Positions 1 through 13,355 are shown, counted from the stretch's first letter. The stretch: DNA of 64,000 bases from Malurus cyaneus samueli (GCA_009741485.1 CM019218.1:38626111-38690110); one strand, 5' to 3'. Notes: generated from the letters alone by a model not told the origin. Made by a program: numbers and translations.

Positions 1-3000
1 AAAACAGTGTATTTGGCAAGAAGGCTGAATCATAGCACACAGATGTGTAATTACTGTTGGTTTTATGCTGCCTCTTACAAGTGACATCACCCTTTTCCAC
101 TGAGCCTGCAGAGAGAAGAATTCTCCTTCTACTGTGAAAATGAAAGTGGTGTCTCAGATGCCAGAGAAACCTGTTCTAAATACATCTTGCCAGAGCAGTG
201 CATTTTAGTCTCAGATGTGGGTGCATGTGTTTCTTTTCCTCTTAACATTCTTCATAGTTTTTCTACAAGACTGATGCAGAAACTCCCACTAAGTATTTAT
301 AGCGCCTGTTTTTATGGCAATATTTTTAAATTGGGATCTTTCTACACCTAATTAATTTACGATTAAGCAAAGAAACATTCCACAGGAAAACAAGTAAGAA
401 GTAGTTTGGATAGACTTACAAATGAAAACTAAGTAGGTCTTTTCCTGATGTACTTTTGCAGCAGAGCAGTCACTGAGATCCATTTGATCTTATGAAATTT
501 TGAAACCAATGCTTACTAAGAAGAACTTAGCAAAGAAGATGTCTCTGTCTCAACATTCTCTACAAATTTAATGATTTGACCAAGTTAATCTCTCTGGCAG
601 AAAAGTTTGATTTTTTTAATGTCAATTTTGGCTTCTTGAGGCACAAGAAAGTACTCCATCTGTAAGTTGTACTAGTGCAAATTTCACCCAGAAATGAACA
701 ATTTAGAATGATTCTTCTTCCTAATGAACACTTTTGGTGAAAGGGGGTGGGGAATGGGTGGGGAGGAAAAAGAGAGTGGGGAGTAAGACAGGAAATTAAA
801 TTGATAATTGGATTAACATTCTTGCAGCTAGCTAGAACCTGGAAGCAAAAAAAGCCTTAAGTCTGACTACTTTGAAGTAATTTACTTGTCTTTAGTGTAT
901 TTGCTAAAGGTTGCAGGAATCTCCAGGGCACAAATCTTCTTTTATATTTTTTCTTTTTCCTTTTTTAAGATGAGGGCAGTTTAGGGAATTAGCTAATATG
1001 GGAGGACTTATTCTGTTCCTCTTTTTCATAAATTGAGTAACATTGCATTCTGTGAGCAGTGTCAGTGATGCATGATGCTTGAATTAAATGTCACTTTGGC
1101 TGAGGCCATATGTCTCAGACTAGACATTTAGAGATATAACTCTCCTGTTCACTTCTACAGTAAAAAAAGAAGATATCTACATAGGCATAAATGACAGATT
1201 AATGTTAAAATGTGAGTGCTGATTATCCTGATTGTTATTGTCAGTTTCCTAACTTGTAAAGTGAGAGGAAAGATGTTTGGCTCAATCCCAAACTTTCATA
1301 CCACTGAAGTCTGTGGAATTTCAGCTATCTGAATCTAGTGGGAAAACTATCTCTCTGTGCACTTTAGTTATTTGGTATTTACTTCTATCAAGACTCTATT
1401 CTCAAACACATTGCATGTAAATTTCCAACCAGATTGAAGGTTTTCTCTTCATTCGAGTGCTTGAAGGAGGGAAGAGGTTAATTTATTCTTTCCTGAGAAA
1501 GAGTGTCTTGCATGATTTAAGACAAAGATCCCTAAGAGATCCTGCCTCTTGGATACAGAGGCATATCGTTCTTTCTTTGGCAGGAGAAGGCTTAAACATG
1601 CTCACTTAGGTCTGCAGTATTTTCTTACCAAAAGTGGCTTTAAGCAGTACTGTGATTGTCTGTGGGGGAAAGAAGCAGTGGAACTCCCTGAAGCCTGAGG
1701 AGAAGACACTCAAAGTTCCCAATCTCCAGGATGCCAGCAGTAAGAGACCTGGCTCTGCAACTCAGGCCTGAATAACCTTTTAGTTTTGCCTTCTGTGTCT
1801 TGGAGACCTGAAAGCACCTTTAAATCCTCCTGGAATCCAGGTTATGCACATAGAGATGAACAGACCCCAAAGGAGGCCTTTGGAAACTCTCTGCTCCATC
1901 TTTTTTTATCCTCTTGGGTGAATTGGGTGAAATGAGAAAATATGAATTTATGCTTGATTTGCAGCCCTTGGATACTCCTCTGGCAAATAAGACAATTTTA
2001 AAGTGATACTGATGACTACACCCACAAAGGCTAGGTACTTCACTGACATAAAAATGAAAGCTTTTCACACTTTCTTACTGGAAATTAAAGCAAACTTGAA
2101 TGAAAGATCAAGGGCAATTTGCCCTAGTTTTATCTCAGTCTACCACTAAATTTACCTAAAAATCCTTGTATTTACTGGACTCTTCACGTTTACCTTTCTT
2201 ATTTACTACATATTTCAGTGAGAGAGAGAATTATTTCCACGCGACACAGTGACACAGCTGCTTCAAGTAAATATTGAGCCTTAACCAGAGCCTGCATAAA
2301 TGTGTTCACGTGCGGTTGGTGTCACTCTGCAGCTCTGTAGGAAAGTGTGTGCAAGCACTTACTGGCCAATGTGTCCTGGTTTGTGGAAATGTTTAGAATC
2401 AGAGGGTAGTATCTTAATCTGATGATGAATGATAGAAAGAACAGTGAGAAAAGGTGGAGACATTCCTGCTTAAGCGCAAGGGCTGTTGTACTATCCTTAA
2501 ATCCTATTGTGTTCTGTTCCTGATGATACCAGCCCACCACCATCAATATTAACTTAGTCCTCATTTTAAACTATCCTTACTATATCTCAGGTATTATAGG
2601 GGTGCTCAGGAACAGCTATACAACTTGAGGCATATAATGAAATGCTATTATTTTTATTTTTAAGTAATTTAAGACAAATGGAACAGTGTAGTTTTGGTGC
2701 CATTATTTTAACAACCATAGGAAGGGATAGAAAGGAAGAGTGATCCCTGATTATGAAAAGCTTGGTAAACCTTTTTATCATTTTCCTCTAATTGATCTAA
2801 TCACTATTGTCAAAAGGAACCGCAGAGTTAAAATTTATATACCAATGTTATGTCAGTATGAATCAAAAAGTGTAAGAGTCAAGAGGAAGATGACTCTAAG
2901 TATCCAGCAGTTGCAGCCTTGCCTTGAACAGTGTAGTATGGCGTATATAAATACATACACACAACAAAGTTAAGACACTTTAACCCTCACGTCTTTTAAT

Positions 3001-4061
3001 TCCAAAATTAAAAAATCCAAAATATATGGGAGGTTCTCATGAAAAATGCTTCTCTTTTTTCTAATTTTCCTATTTCTTATCTTCCTTAGATATTCAGGGG
3101 TGAGCACAGAAGGACATGAGAATAGGAAAGAACAGTATTGTTTATATATTGTAGAAAATTTTCATATATAAAAATAACAAAATTAATAGACCCATAAAGG
3201 CTTTGTGAAGAACCACAAATCAGGAAAAAACAATATGCTCTGGCACTACTCTTTTAAACCTGTATGGAGTTCCCGCTTTAACTGTGAGAATTTTCAATTT
3301 CTCATCAGAATGATACTTCAATGCCTGGGACTTGAAATAAGGGCTTTGTTCCCAGTACTGGCTATTGATAACATACAGTCAGTGCCCAAAATCACAGGTG
3401 GACATAACTAATAGTGTAAAACCCTTTTACTATTCCTCTTTGAAAGAAAAGAATTCCTTTTTCTGTCATCAGTCATGAACCCTGCAACAGAAACTGAATG
3501 TACATCTTAATGTTGTGATTAATTTTTCCACTCAGATAAAGAAAGAAGTAAACTTGCAACTAAAAGGGTGAAAATACTAAATTGTGTTACTCAGAGTAAT
3601 CAGGCTCCTTCTGAGGGAACTGCTAGAAAAAGAAAAAAAACAAACTTCAGCGTGACATCAAGGTCTGTCTGAATAAATGGAGTTGTTTTCCATCTAAAAA
3701 TCAGTATTTTTCTGTGGGTGATTGAATACATATCTGGAAAGGACAATATATGGGCAAATGTTCGAGAATTGTTCAAACTCTACTTTTTTTCCTTTATTTC
3801 TTCGGGACAGACTTTAGTGCTCAAAGTTTTCTAGCCATTTGGAAGTTGTTTCTTGAATGTTTTATTCTTTTCTCATTTGTATATGTTAGCAATACCACTG
3901 CTATCAATTGGTAGTAAGCATGTGAAGTAAGAAACATTTCCAGTGCTGTTCAGCATGGTACAAAGGTTATTGTTAAAAAGCCAACATTGATCCACTGTAA
4001 TTGAATCTCAGATAATAGAGCCACTGGATCAATAGTTGACATTTTAGTGACAGCCATAAAA
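1..4061. other. Unique A+T-rich non-coding DNA
   Basis: No gene, RNA gene or recognisable repeat is seen here. Reading frames on both strands are short (under about 85 codons), lack recognisable domains, and show the stop density expected of A+T-rich non-coding DNA. Short G-rich and T-rich tracts occur near 740-780 and 940-970 but do not form a defined element. Confidence 0.6.
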
Positions 4062-4123
4062 CTCTAGCACAGAGAAATATGTTGCAAAGGCCCTCTAACA
4101 CAGAGAAATATGTTGCAAAGGCC
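4062..4123. repeat. 31-bp tandem duplication (2 copies)
   Basis: Two adjacent 31-base units, 4062-4092 and 4093-4123, differ at a single position (g/a at base 6 of the unit). Each contains the block agagaaatatgttgcaaagg. The near identity suggests a recent slippage or replication-error duplication in otherwise unique sequence. Confidence 0.95.
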
Positions 4124-4205
4124 CTGTTCTCTTAATGTATGTCATACACCACAGTACTTACCTTTAGATAACAAATATTTTTCTTTTCAATAACATTTTT
4201 CTTTT

Positions 4206-4405
4206 TTAATGAGAGGCCACACCGTGAGTGCTGTGCCCAGTTTTAAGCCCTTTACAACAAGAAAGACATTGAGGTTCTGGAGTGTGCCCAGAGAGGGTTA
4301 ATGGAGATAGTGAAGGGGCTGAAGCACAAGTCCTGTGAGGAGCAGCTGAGGGAGATGAAGTTGGAGAAACAGGGGCTTAGGGGAGACTTCATCTCTCTCT
4401 ACAGC
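4206..4405 (+). mobile_element. CR1 LINE fragment, 3' part of ORF2
   Basis: The sequence follows the CR1 consensus downstream of the reverse transcriptase: a block for 'gaggccacacc..gagt.ctgtg.ccagttt', then 'acaagaaagacattgaggt', 'ctggagtgtgcccagag', 'gaaggggctgaagcacaagtc', 'gaggagcagctgagggag' and 'gggagacttcatc.ctctctac'. This is the usual final part of ORF2 before the 3' UTR. It carries scattered substitutions and is truncated at both ends, so it is a dead retrotransposon copy. CR1 elements are commonly 5'-truncated, which fits an isolated 3' fragment. The family identification is recall of the consensus, not an alignment. Confidence 0.9.
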
Positions 4406-5639
4406 TACCCACTTCAAATCCAAAAAATCTAGAAATCCTTTAATTTTTCAACTCTGGTTATAATTTAAAGGGTGCTGACTGATTTAATAATTATATAATT
4501 AATAATTCTGTCCTTTATAACCAGAACACCCAAAGCAGGTGATAAAATCTCATGTATTAGTGTACATTTATAGGTGAACAGTGGTCAGTTGAAGAAAAGT
4601 GACCTTTCATTAGAACATAGGGTAACAGCTATTGCCAGTGTAAGTGAAAAAAACCTAAGATTTGATAGTTCCGTAACATGATGATATACAAGAACTTGTA
4701 TTTTCCAAGTGTTTATTTAAGAATTTAGTTCTAATAAAATATCAGTCTTGGCCAATGTTACAACTGGAAAATGAAGAAACAAATCAAGAGCCTTTTGTTA
4801 TCCGTTCAGTTGTACCTGCATAACATTTCATTTCATTCATACTATCCCTTTATCAACAAATGAGTAAAAAAAGCCAACAAGAACCATGAAATAATAGGAG
4901 TCATCATGTAAGTATGTAATGTTTGTGATTGTGCTACTCCTTCCAATCTGAACACCTATCTTAAAATACTGAAGCACTGTAGAGTAGAGGAATTCTGATT
5001 CTAAAGAGTGTCAGTGACAATTTTTCCTGTTTCCTATAGATGAATTTTCAGTTCTAGTAATTGAAATAATGATACTGTTGTTATGTTCACCCAGTTAACA
5101 GACCCCCATAAGACATGGGAACCTATATGGTCATTTATCTTCTTTTGTCAGAATGGATTGCAAAATATTCTTCAAGGCTCAACTTATATGTAGGCTAGAA
5201 ATCAGAATGCCAAACATTTATGTCCTTTTAGATATCAATGCTTGCACCCACTGAGGGACAGAACTAAAATAAAACTAAAGACTTAAAATGTAACATCTGT
5301 CTCCTTCTGCTTCTGAAAGTACACTGTCTGATCAGATATGACACTAATGTTTCCTAATATTGATGGAGGAGCAATTTCCAGTAACAGTACTAGATTCATC
5401 TTGACAACATGTTATTCAATGTCAAAAACATGCCCTTGGCTCTGTCTGGAGGGATCTTTCTGCTGTTTTGGGAAAACAGCACCAGAGAGATAGTCAGAGT
5501 TAAAGTGGGTATAAATGTATATAGCAGGCCTATCCGGATATTCTGCCTTGTTAATACTCCCACTGCTTCAACAGACTGGAACAGTTAGTCTCATGTGATG
5601 TGGAAAACCCCTGTACACATTATATCCATTAAATACAGA
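4406..5639. other. Unique A+T-rich non-coding DNA
   Basis: No gene is seen. A widely spaced 10-bp inverted repeat (4453-4462 with 4516-4525, tctggttata and its complement) flanks a very A+T-rich centre. The rest shows no recognisable feature. Confidence 0.5.
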
Positions 5640-6240
5640 GAAAAATTGGACATAGGAATGCAAGTGTGGTCACACATGTGCTGAATAGAAGGGTGTAATC
5701 CCTCTCCTCAAAATAGTCTTGCTAAACCTGCTTGGTATGTGGCTGGCCTTCTTTGTCTAAGTCACTCCTAACTCACACACAGCTTGTTCTTCATGAGCAA
5801 CTCTCTGCCCATTTCTGCACAGCTGCTTTATAGAAACTTGTTACATAGCCTGTTGCTTACACCTCATGTACAGGATTCTGCATTTGCTTTTTATGGACTT
5901 TATGTGCCTCCTGCCAGCCCATGACTCCATCCTTTTGAGGTCTCTGAATAGCTGCTGTATGCTCTGGTGCATTAACAACAGCCCACAATTCATGGGCATG
6001 TTGACGGTACATCTATCTCATCACCAAGATGAGTAAAAAAGATGATAAACACTCTCAGATCCAGTACTGACCCCTGAGGAATGCCAAAAGTAATGAGCTA
6101 CCAGCTGGTAGGGGAACTAGCTGGCACGAAAAGCGGAGAATCAATCCATAATTCTTTGTAAAACAGGGACCATGCCAATAGAAATCTCTTGAAGTTCAAG
6201 AAGGAAAAGGGGGAAATTCTGCATTCAGGGTAACCCTCTG
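5640..6240 (-). mobile_element. CR1 LINE fragment, ORF2 reverse transcriptase region, antisense
   Basis: Read on the minus strand from about 6200 downwards, this matches the CR1 ORF2 segment after RT active-site block A. 'ttcctcaggggtcagtactgg' corresponds to the conserved SG(V/I)PQGS.L block. It is followed by the degraded region that should hold the FADD active site, then the stretch corresponding to '..ttcagag.cctc..aggatggag.catgggc..', and then the 'cagctgtgcagaaa.gg' region. The canonical FADD residues are not intact. Many indels and stops show an old, dead copy. The 5' limit lies near 6240; the 3' limit near 5640 is approximate. Confidence 0.82.
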
Positions 6241-6479
6241 TATCACTGCGAGCTGAGAACCAACTGGTTGAGTATCAGGCCTGCTGTAAAATAACACGGG
6301 GATGATGGTGGACATAGAGTTAAATATCAATCAACACAGCATTCTTGTCTGAGTAAAAGAAACCACCCACTAGACTATGAGGGGACCATATGTGATTAGA
6401 AGATTTTAGGGGACTGTTCGAAACTACTAAGGACTATATGCCTATAACACAAAGGAACAGCATGGCAGACAGATTCTCC

Positions 6480-6850
6480 ACTCAGCATTGGTGATGCCAC
6501 ACCTGAAATACTGTAGCTGCTTTTGTCTCTCCACTTCAGAAAGAATGTGGAGATACAGAGGGGTGAGTTCCAAAGAAAATGAGACTCAACTCTTCTCACT
6601 AAAGTCAGTACAAAGAGGTTCAAAAGCCACCAATCATTTATGCATGATAGAATGGATGCAGGGAGAAAAGAAGTCATTAGGAAGCTGGATTGCTGGTGAG
6701 AAACTACCCAGAAAGGACGAATAATTTCCATCCTTGAGATTTTTAAGACCCTGCTAGACAAAATCATCACTAACCTGGTCTAGTACTTTACATGAGTAGA
6801 TGGACACTTTAACCTCTCAGAGTCACTTTGAAACAAAGTATCTATAAGTC
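6480..6850 (+). mobile_element. CR1 LINE fragment, 3' end, degenerate
   Basis: It begins with a diverged 'ctcagcattggtgatgccacacctgaaatactgt' equivalent of the CR1 block for 'gtgaggccacacctcgagtactgt'. It ends with 'tccatccttgagatttttaagaccctgctagacaaa', the counterpart of the CR1 3' segment 'ccatccctggaggt.tttaag'. The middle is heavily diverged. It lies head to head with the antisense CR1 fragment that ends near 6240, so these are two separate insertions. Overlapping short ORFs on both strands here are relics, not genes. Confidence 0.75.
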
Positions 6851-9735
6851 TTTAATTTTCGTAATTCCTGAATTATGCAAGTGGACTTTCTTTCGTAGTG
6901 TTCATTTCTATAAAATCAGCAAAAAGTAGGGTTCTAATGGGACTTTCTGGATCTCCTACTCATCTCGAAATTTTGCAGGGCATCATGATTTAACTTCAAA
7001 TGCAGCCAAGTGCCACACAACCACTCACTCACTGATAGACACAGATGCCCTGCTGGGAAGGGATGAATGATCAGAAAGAAGGTAAAATGTGGGTTTTCAT
7101 AAGAACAACTTAATAATGAAAACAGAATATATAAATAATGCTCCCATCTGGATAATGGCTGAAATTTTTTTACAACTCACTCAGGGACAGAGATCAAGTG
7201 GCTACCTCTTGTTCTGCCTCATTCTCCTTTTTTACTGATGGTCCTGCTTCATTCACATCTACTAAACAAGCTGACTTTTACAGTCATCTCTTCTTGTGCA
7301 CCAGGGCAATTCATACTGGCATGGGTGAGTTCTCCGGTTCAGCACATGCCTGTCACCAGGGTTAGAATAGCCAGAGTGTGTGTTGCAGAAAGTGGAGTAG
7401 CTGCAGAGTCTGTCACATTGTTTTCAGATACAGAGACCTTCTTTTCACCTTGAGGGTATTGAATCGTGTTGAATGAGGTTTGGTGGGCATGGATCAGGTC
7501 CCAGCACCTTGCTGTTGTTTGTGTCTCTCTGGAATTGCTAGGGTGACAGTATATTTTTTCCAAATATTTTATTAATTTTTTCTGATTCTTCCCTTGCTCG
7601 GGGGAAAAGCTCAAAAAAATTGAAGGCATCCAGTCGTAGGCACTTTCCTGTACTATAGCTTGTATGCTATTACTTGTAGTTACCCAACCTAGGACATATC
7701 TCTAAATGATATTCTTAAATATTTGTTAAACCTTAGAAAACATCTGGATCACATTCACCAAAACTTAGTTCCTAGGAATAAGTCCATGTTGGTTTCAATA
7801 TCCGAATGATATTCAAAATTTTCCAAGTTCTCAAATGCTGTTTGAACAAAACTGTTGGGAAAGGGGAAAGTGTGGTAAGATGTCAGCTCCATAGTCTGGG
7901 CCTCTGAGGAGAAAAGGTTAAAAGTGTAACTATTAATGGTTTGAGATCGATGACTCCTGAAGTACAGAGGCTGCAGCAAGGCTGAGTACAAATACCAGAC
8001 AGGTTTCATACCAGCAGTTCTATCATATCATAAGCCAGTGTTATAAGGTACAACAATGTACAACCTTAGCCCTTTTCCCACAGGGGGTAAATTCCAGTGG
8101 GGAGCATATACTTCAAATAAGAAACAGGAAAATTAATAAGACAATTAACTCTATCCCAGCCAAAACTAGGACATAAGACTTCAGCAGCCTTCAGGAAATC
8201 CTCAAAATGGTTGAAGCAATATCTGCTTCTTAAGAACATGAGAAAAAGCCAGATTTCTTTGTTCATTTCATCTAATCCTTTTTATCATAGGCAACCATGT
8301 AATGACTATATTTGACAGATTTGCTGCCTTTATGAACTGAAAATACTGCCTACACTGAGATTCTCACAGGTGCAATATTGAGGTCTTCAGGATCACTGAG
8401 ATGGGAGCATAGTTCACAGAAAGTAATACTCTGTTCCTAAGATTCTGTTTGCCTACGAAATCTGATGGATTTGCTTTTTGTTCCTACCCACATAGAAGGT
8501 ATTCTAATTAAAGACTTCTGGGATAGTTACATTTGGTTAATTCATTGTGAATTTTGTTTCAAACAAAGGTTTCCCCAGGAAAACACATTCCTTTTGCAAT
8601 TATTCTGTGGTTATTTCCTCCTTCTTTGCTTTCCAAAGAGATGTTTCAGTATCTTATAAAGCCATTAATTCTTCCAACACCTTCAGGCATTTCTAAAAAC
8701 TAAGTCTCATAAGTGAACATCTTATACTAGAGCTGAATATGAGCAATATATCCAGATTCAAAAATATCCCAAAATTTAGAATACAGATCTAAGTCCTGAT
8801 TTGACCTTCACAAATAATTTTTTCAGTTTAATATTCAATAGCAAGAGTCCCTGTGCTGAATGCTATTTACTTGGAACCACTTAAGTTCTATATTTTTTAT
8901 CTGAGGTTCAGTGTTTTGATATCTCCATTTACACAAAAATCTAGTGACTTAGTTAAATGATTTAGTGCTACAAAGTAGGTCGATGTAAAAAGTTCATCTG
9001 TATGCAAATGTAACAGGGTTTTTACTGCAGGAACCAAAAAGTATATATTTGTCACACAGCAATCCAACAATTCCAGTTCCTTATTTAAATGAAAGCAGAT
9101 ATACAACATAAAATTTGAGTTTTGTATGACATTTAGGTTTTCCAGTGACAGATACAATGAGAAAACAGAAAGTAAAAAAATATTATTCTGCTAATAATTA
9201 TACAGCCAGTCTTGTCATAGGAATACCAGGTTTACATACTTGGTTTAAGCTCAAAACGAAACAGGAAAAGAGGGAAGAATTTTTGCAAAATAAAATAAGT
9301 ATAATATGCAGTTTTGTCTCTAATCTCTTAATGTTCACTTGTCCCCCCAAACTGTGAAAATATCTGAGGAAAAAAGATCCATCAAAATGTAGGCAAAGAA
9401 TCTCAAGAGAGTGACTGGTCACCTCTGCTGTGCCCTTCAGATACTTGCTACAGATAGGTGATTAGTAAGTAGAATACAAGGCTAATAAAATCTGTTTTTT
9501 ATTCTGCAGTTCTTTCTGGGGCATGTTTTCTTAGAAGATTGATTAGTCTATTTATTGTGCAAACTTGAAAAATGTAAAATGATTAGACACAGCAATTTTT
9601 TTATAAATCCCATTATTTATATAAACAGTGTCACAGTCCTGGTATTGCCTATGCTAGTGTGAAAGTTGAAGTTCAGCCACCAGCATGGAAAAATATCTTG
9701 AAGGGCAATTTGACCGCATTATAATGAGGGCTGGT
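6851..9735. other. Unique non-coding DNA
   Basis: Only short unrecognisable reading frames are seen (longest under 100 codons). No CR1 motif or structured RNA was recognised. A stretch around 7740-8010 is slightly less A+T-rich and open on the minus strand for 84 codons, without recognisable protein character. Confidence 0.5.
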
Positions 9736-9757
9736 AAAAAAAAAAAAAAAAAAAAAA
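9736..9757. repeat. (A)22 homopolymer
   Basis: An uninterrupted run of 22 A. It could be the tail of a retrocopy on the plus strand, but no AATAAA-type signal lies in the preceding 30 bases and no flanking target-site duplication was recognised. A simple mononucleotide repeat is the safer reading. Confidence 0.95.
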
Positions 9758-11639
9758 GCTTTCTACCTTCACAGTGACTCACTAAGTTTACAAGTTTTAC
9801 ATGAGGGAAAAAAAGGCTGCTTAATGCACAGAATATTGCTATGTAGATCATCTACAATGCCCTTTGCTCCCCAGTCTGCTCAAATTGAAGAGAGTGACAA
9901 AACTCTCAGTATCTGTAAACTCAGCTAATTTTGATTTTCACAGGTGCAGAAGTAATCTGGAGTTTTGTTTTCCCTTCACACCTAAGGATCAGTTTCCTGT
10001 ACTGGGTTTTGACTCTCAAGACCTTTTTTTAAAAGTAAGACTCTGGTATGATCATGGTTTTGATGTCAGCTGGCAAAGCTGTATCCAAAATAATAAATCA
10101 AACTAATGCACACCTGTTTGGAAATCATTAAAATTCTCACCAATTGCCTTGGAAATCTTACCAAGACTGGTGAGTTAAGATCAGCAGTTGGTAAATAGAG
10201 GGATGACTTGTTTCTTTGGGCTAACAGGGAAATGAAATCTTGAAAATGCAATGAGGACCATCTGCTTTCCAGACCTGTCATTCCTCGCAAGACAGAAATT
10301 TCAGTATGAACGTACTTCTGAACCAGAGTCTAGAAGCAAACCATAGGGAAAATGTACTACTTTTACTTTCACTGGTATGTTCTCTACCTAAAACATAAGT
10401 ATGGAGGAAATAAGAAATTAATCCTCTGCTCATTCTTGGTAGACAGAGTTACAGCAATTGTGGCCTGTATGTGCCTTAAAAATTATGACAATTGCTTACC
10501 TCTAGGCATCCATCTAAGCAGAAATGCCATGACTGCCATAGGGAAAAAGAAATTACTTAATGGAAAAGAAATACTGGGCCATGTACAATATCTGGCTTTT
10601 CAGAGGACTTGTGTGTTTTTCTACCAGGAGTGAAAGGGCACAGTCCAGAGGATTCCTTTCACAGATTTCTCAATAAAAGGCTGTTGAAAGGTGTACAAGC
10701 TTATTAGATCTGTTACATGCAATCATGACTCAGCACAGAGAGATGAATCCTTCCTACATATTTCTGGTAATAAATCTAACAGAGTGTACTAGATCTTGGA
10801 GTATTAATTTTGCTCTAAAGGCATGAAGCTATCTTACAGTAAGCAATAGCATACTCTGGCACTCTCCAGCACCTCTTTCAGCTCTATTCAGTTTAATGGA
10901 CCTTGGTGAGCAAATGATTCTCATAGTGATACAGAAAGATGAAGAAATGCCATTACACCACTGAATCTGATCCCACCAGAAGACAGACCAGCTCCTTAAG
11001 CACACAAGTGGAGCTTTAATAATTTCTGATGGCTCAAGTTTGGGACTTGACCTCACTTAACAATGTGAAGGTAAGAGGACCAAAGTCCTGTGTCCTGTCC
11101 CCATTCATTTATACAGCACCAGAATAGAAGTCCTTTGGCATTGTAATGCAATGCCTATCATGAAGACCCAAATATCTGACATCCAATTCTGTAAGACTTT
11201 TAGAGGGCAGAAGCACAGACAACTATTTAGTGCACAGGTAGGATAACGAGCTCTGTGGTGGTTTCAGCTGTGCCACTCCCTTTTTACCTTCTTTGACCTT
11301 AGACAAATCGTTTTAACTTTCAGCTTTTCACAGGTACAGTGAGAACCTTGCAAGAACACAGCTACAGTTAAGTGTACAACATTTTATTCATGAAAAAAGA
11401 TTCAAATCTTCCTTTCAGAGATGAATAATAAAGCCAATTTTTGACAGTAAATCAAACAAAATCCCTTGAAAATACAGTTTGATAGGAATTTACATGTTGC
11501 TTGATGATTCATTTGAGAGATGAAAGCTTTTTTATTATAGGAAAAAAATTAACTTAAAAGACAAAACTACTGAAGAATAAACCCTAAAAGCCTCAGTTCA
11601 TGCTTTCCTCTTCTTGAGCTCTAGCAAATAAATATTCTG
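9758..11639. other. Unique non-coding DNA
   Basis: No gene, RNA gene or repeat recognised. A frame of 93 codons on the plus strand (10352-10633) lacks recognisable domains and is probably a chance opening. Confidence 0.5.
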
Positions 11640-11950
11640 AACACTCATTTTATCAGGGCCTCTTAAATGGAATAATTTAAGGGAAAAACAAACAGCAATT
11701 GTATGATTGTAAAGACAAATTAGCATTTTGTTCAAAAGGAATAGCAATTAGCAATGATGACATTGTGATTTATACTAATTGAGATTAAGTCAGACAAAAT
11801 GGCAACATTAGTAATCATTTGAAGTACTGTATTACTCATTATACTGTGCTTTGTAAACATCTCTCTTGAAATTAAAAAGTAATTAGTAGCATTTTAGTAA
11901 TTTAATTCACAGTAATTAGGATTTTAGGGAAACCATAGCACTGCTACTGG
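11640..11950. promoter_or_regulatory. Homeodomain-motif-dense block, possible conserved enhancer
   Basis: By eye, more than a dozen TAAT/ATTA cores occur in about 270 bases, several as fuller homeodomain-type sites: caattagc, aaattagc, ctaattgag, gtaattag (twice) and gtaatttaattc. This is roughly twice what the local A+T richness alone would give. Such clusters are typical of developmental enhancers in vertebrate gene deserts, but no conservation data are available, so regulatory function is inference only. Confidence 0.25.
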
Positions 11951-13325
11951 AAGCCTTTAAGGTTTTGAATGGAAGGAATAGTGTTTTTTTTTCAAATCAG
12001 CTTATAGTGGTGGCTCATTTCCTGTTGTCCACAGAGGCAAATGGTATCACTGGAAGTAATATGAAGGTATTCATCAGAGCTGGCTTGGAATGGACATATT
12101 TATTTATCTTAATGCAGTGATGCGAACTAACTGGCTTGGAGAGATGCTAGCAAGGTTACAGGGCCACATATAGATCTCGATTCAAAGTCAGCCTTGACAA
12201 TGAATAAGTAAAATTGTTACTTTCAAGGGGATCTAAACAGGTCCAGTGCAAAACAAATCACCATCTGAGCAGAACATGTGGCATGAAATTGTTCTTCTGA
12301 TATAGGATCCTGTAAAGGGTGCCGCTAGAGCCATATATCCACCAAGTGCTTTAAACAAGCAAGCATTCATCCCTGTAGGTAAGGTATGTCTACAGAATAA
12401 CCCTTCTCAGTGATAAAAAAACACTCTGGTAGAATACAGAGCGTATTTGACACCCTCTATTGTGAGTACTCATCTGGTTCAAGGAAGGGGTGAAGCCCAC
12501 ATCCTACCTAATGTATCCCAGGAACCTTCATAGAACTTCCTGTTGGTTGTGCTTGCAGACAGTATATAAAGGTGCTGAGAAAATAAATTGTATAATTATA
12601 ATGCTCAAAACCGGTCTCATCTGTATGCAAGAGAAAGTGGGATGACACAGAAAGACTGTGGTTACCAACAATGGCTGCAGCACTACAGGAATGCTTTTTA
12701 AGGAATCCAAAGCAGGACCTTGAAACTCAAGCACTGCATGTCCAGCTCAGACCTTACGCTTTACGCATTTTTTCCTGATGGGGCTATTTCAGTAGTGCTA
12801 AATAATTTAGCACTTACTGGGGTGCAAAACTGACTCACTGCTCTGAGTCATACACAAGAGGGAAGGCAAATTCAGGATTCGCAAACTGAGATTTTAACAG
12901 GTCTCATTATTGTGATTGAGTACCTAAATAATCAAGACGTTGTTCAACAGTGTCAGCCTTCTTTCTGTCCCACTAAATATTATGCAAGAAGCTCAAAATC
13001 AGTTGCTATTAAAATAAAGAAATATATAATCTGAGTCAAAACTGCAACCAATTGTACTAAAAGCATACTGTGATCACAATGTATATTAAATTGTATTATA
13101 AAAAAATATAACTGAAGTAAGATTGTGGAAAGACAAAAGAACTGAAAATCTAGTTCTGACTGTCCTCACAGCAATGTTACAAGTGCTTAAAAATGAAGAT
13201 TGAGTTTCACTGTATTCATTACAATGTAGTCACAATAAGGAAACCTCAGTGAGTACTCTTTTCTGGTTTAAAATGAAAAAATTAAAATAGTGCTCGAGAC
13301 TTCTGTATAAAGTATATACGCCATA
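11951..13325. other. Unique non-coding DNA
   Basis: No gene or dispersed repeat recognised. Stops are frequent in all frames. Confidence 0.5.
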
Positions 13326-13355
13326 TTTCTATTATTTCTATTTCTATTTCTATTT
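13326..13355. repeat. (TTTCTA)n short tandem repeat
   Basis: Four TTTCTA units, with one TTA interruption after the first, followed by TTT. A minor hexanucleotide microsatellite. Confidence 0.9.

Noticed and set aside
6411..6426. tRNA B-box-like gttcgaa
   Set aside because: No A box or cloverleaf arms around it.
6396..6770. 124-codon minus-strand frame
   Set aside because: Antisense across a decayed CR1 3' end; a relic.
9736..9757. Poly(A) as the tail of a processed pseudogene
   Set aside because: No polyadenylation signal, target duplication or recognisable gene body upstream.
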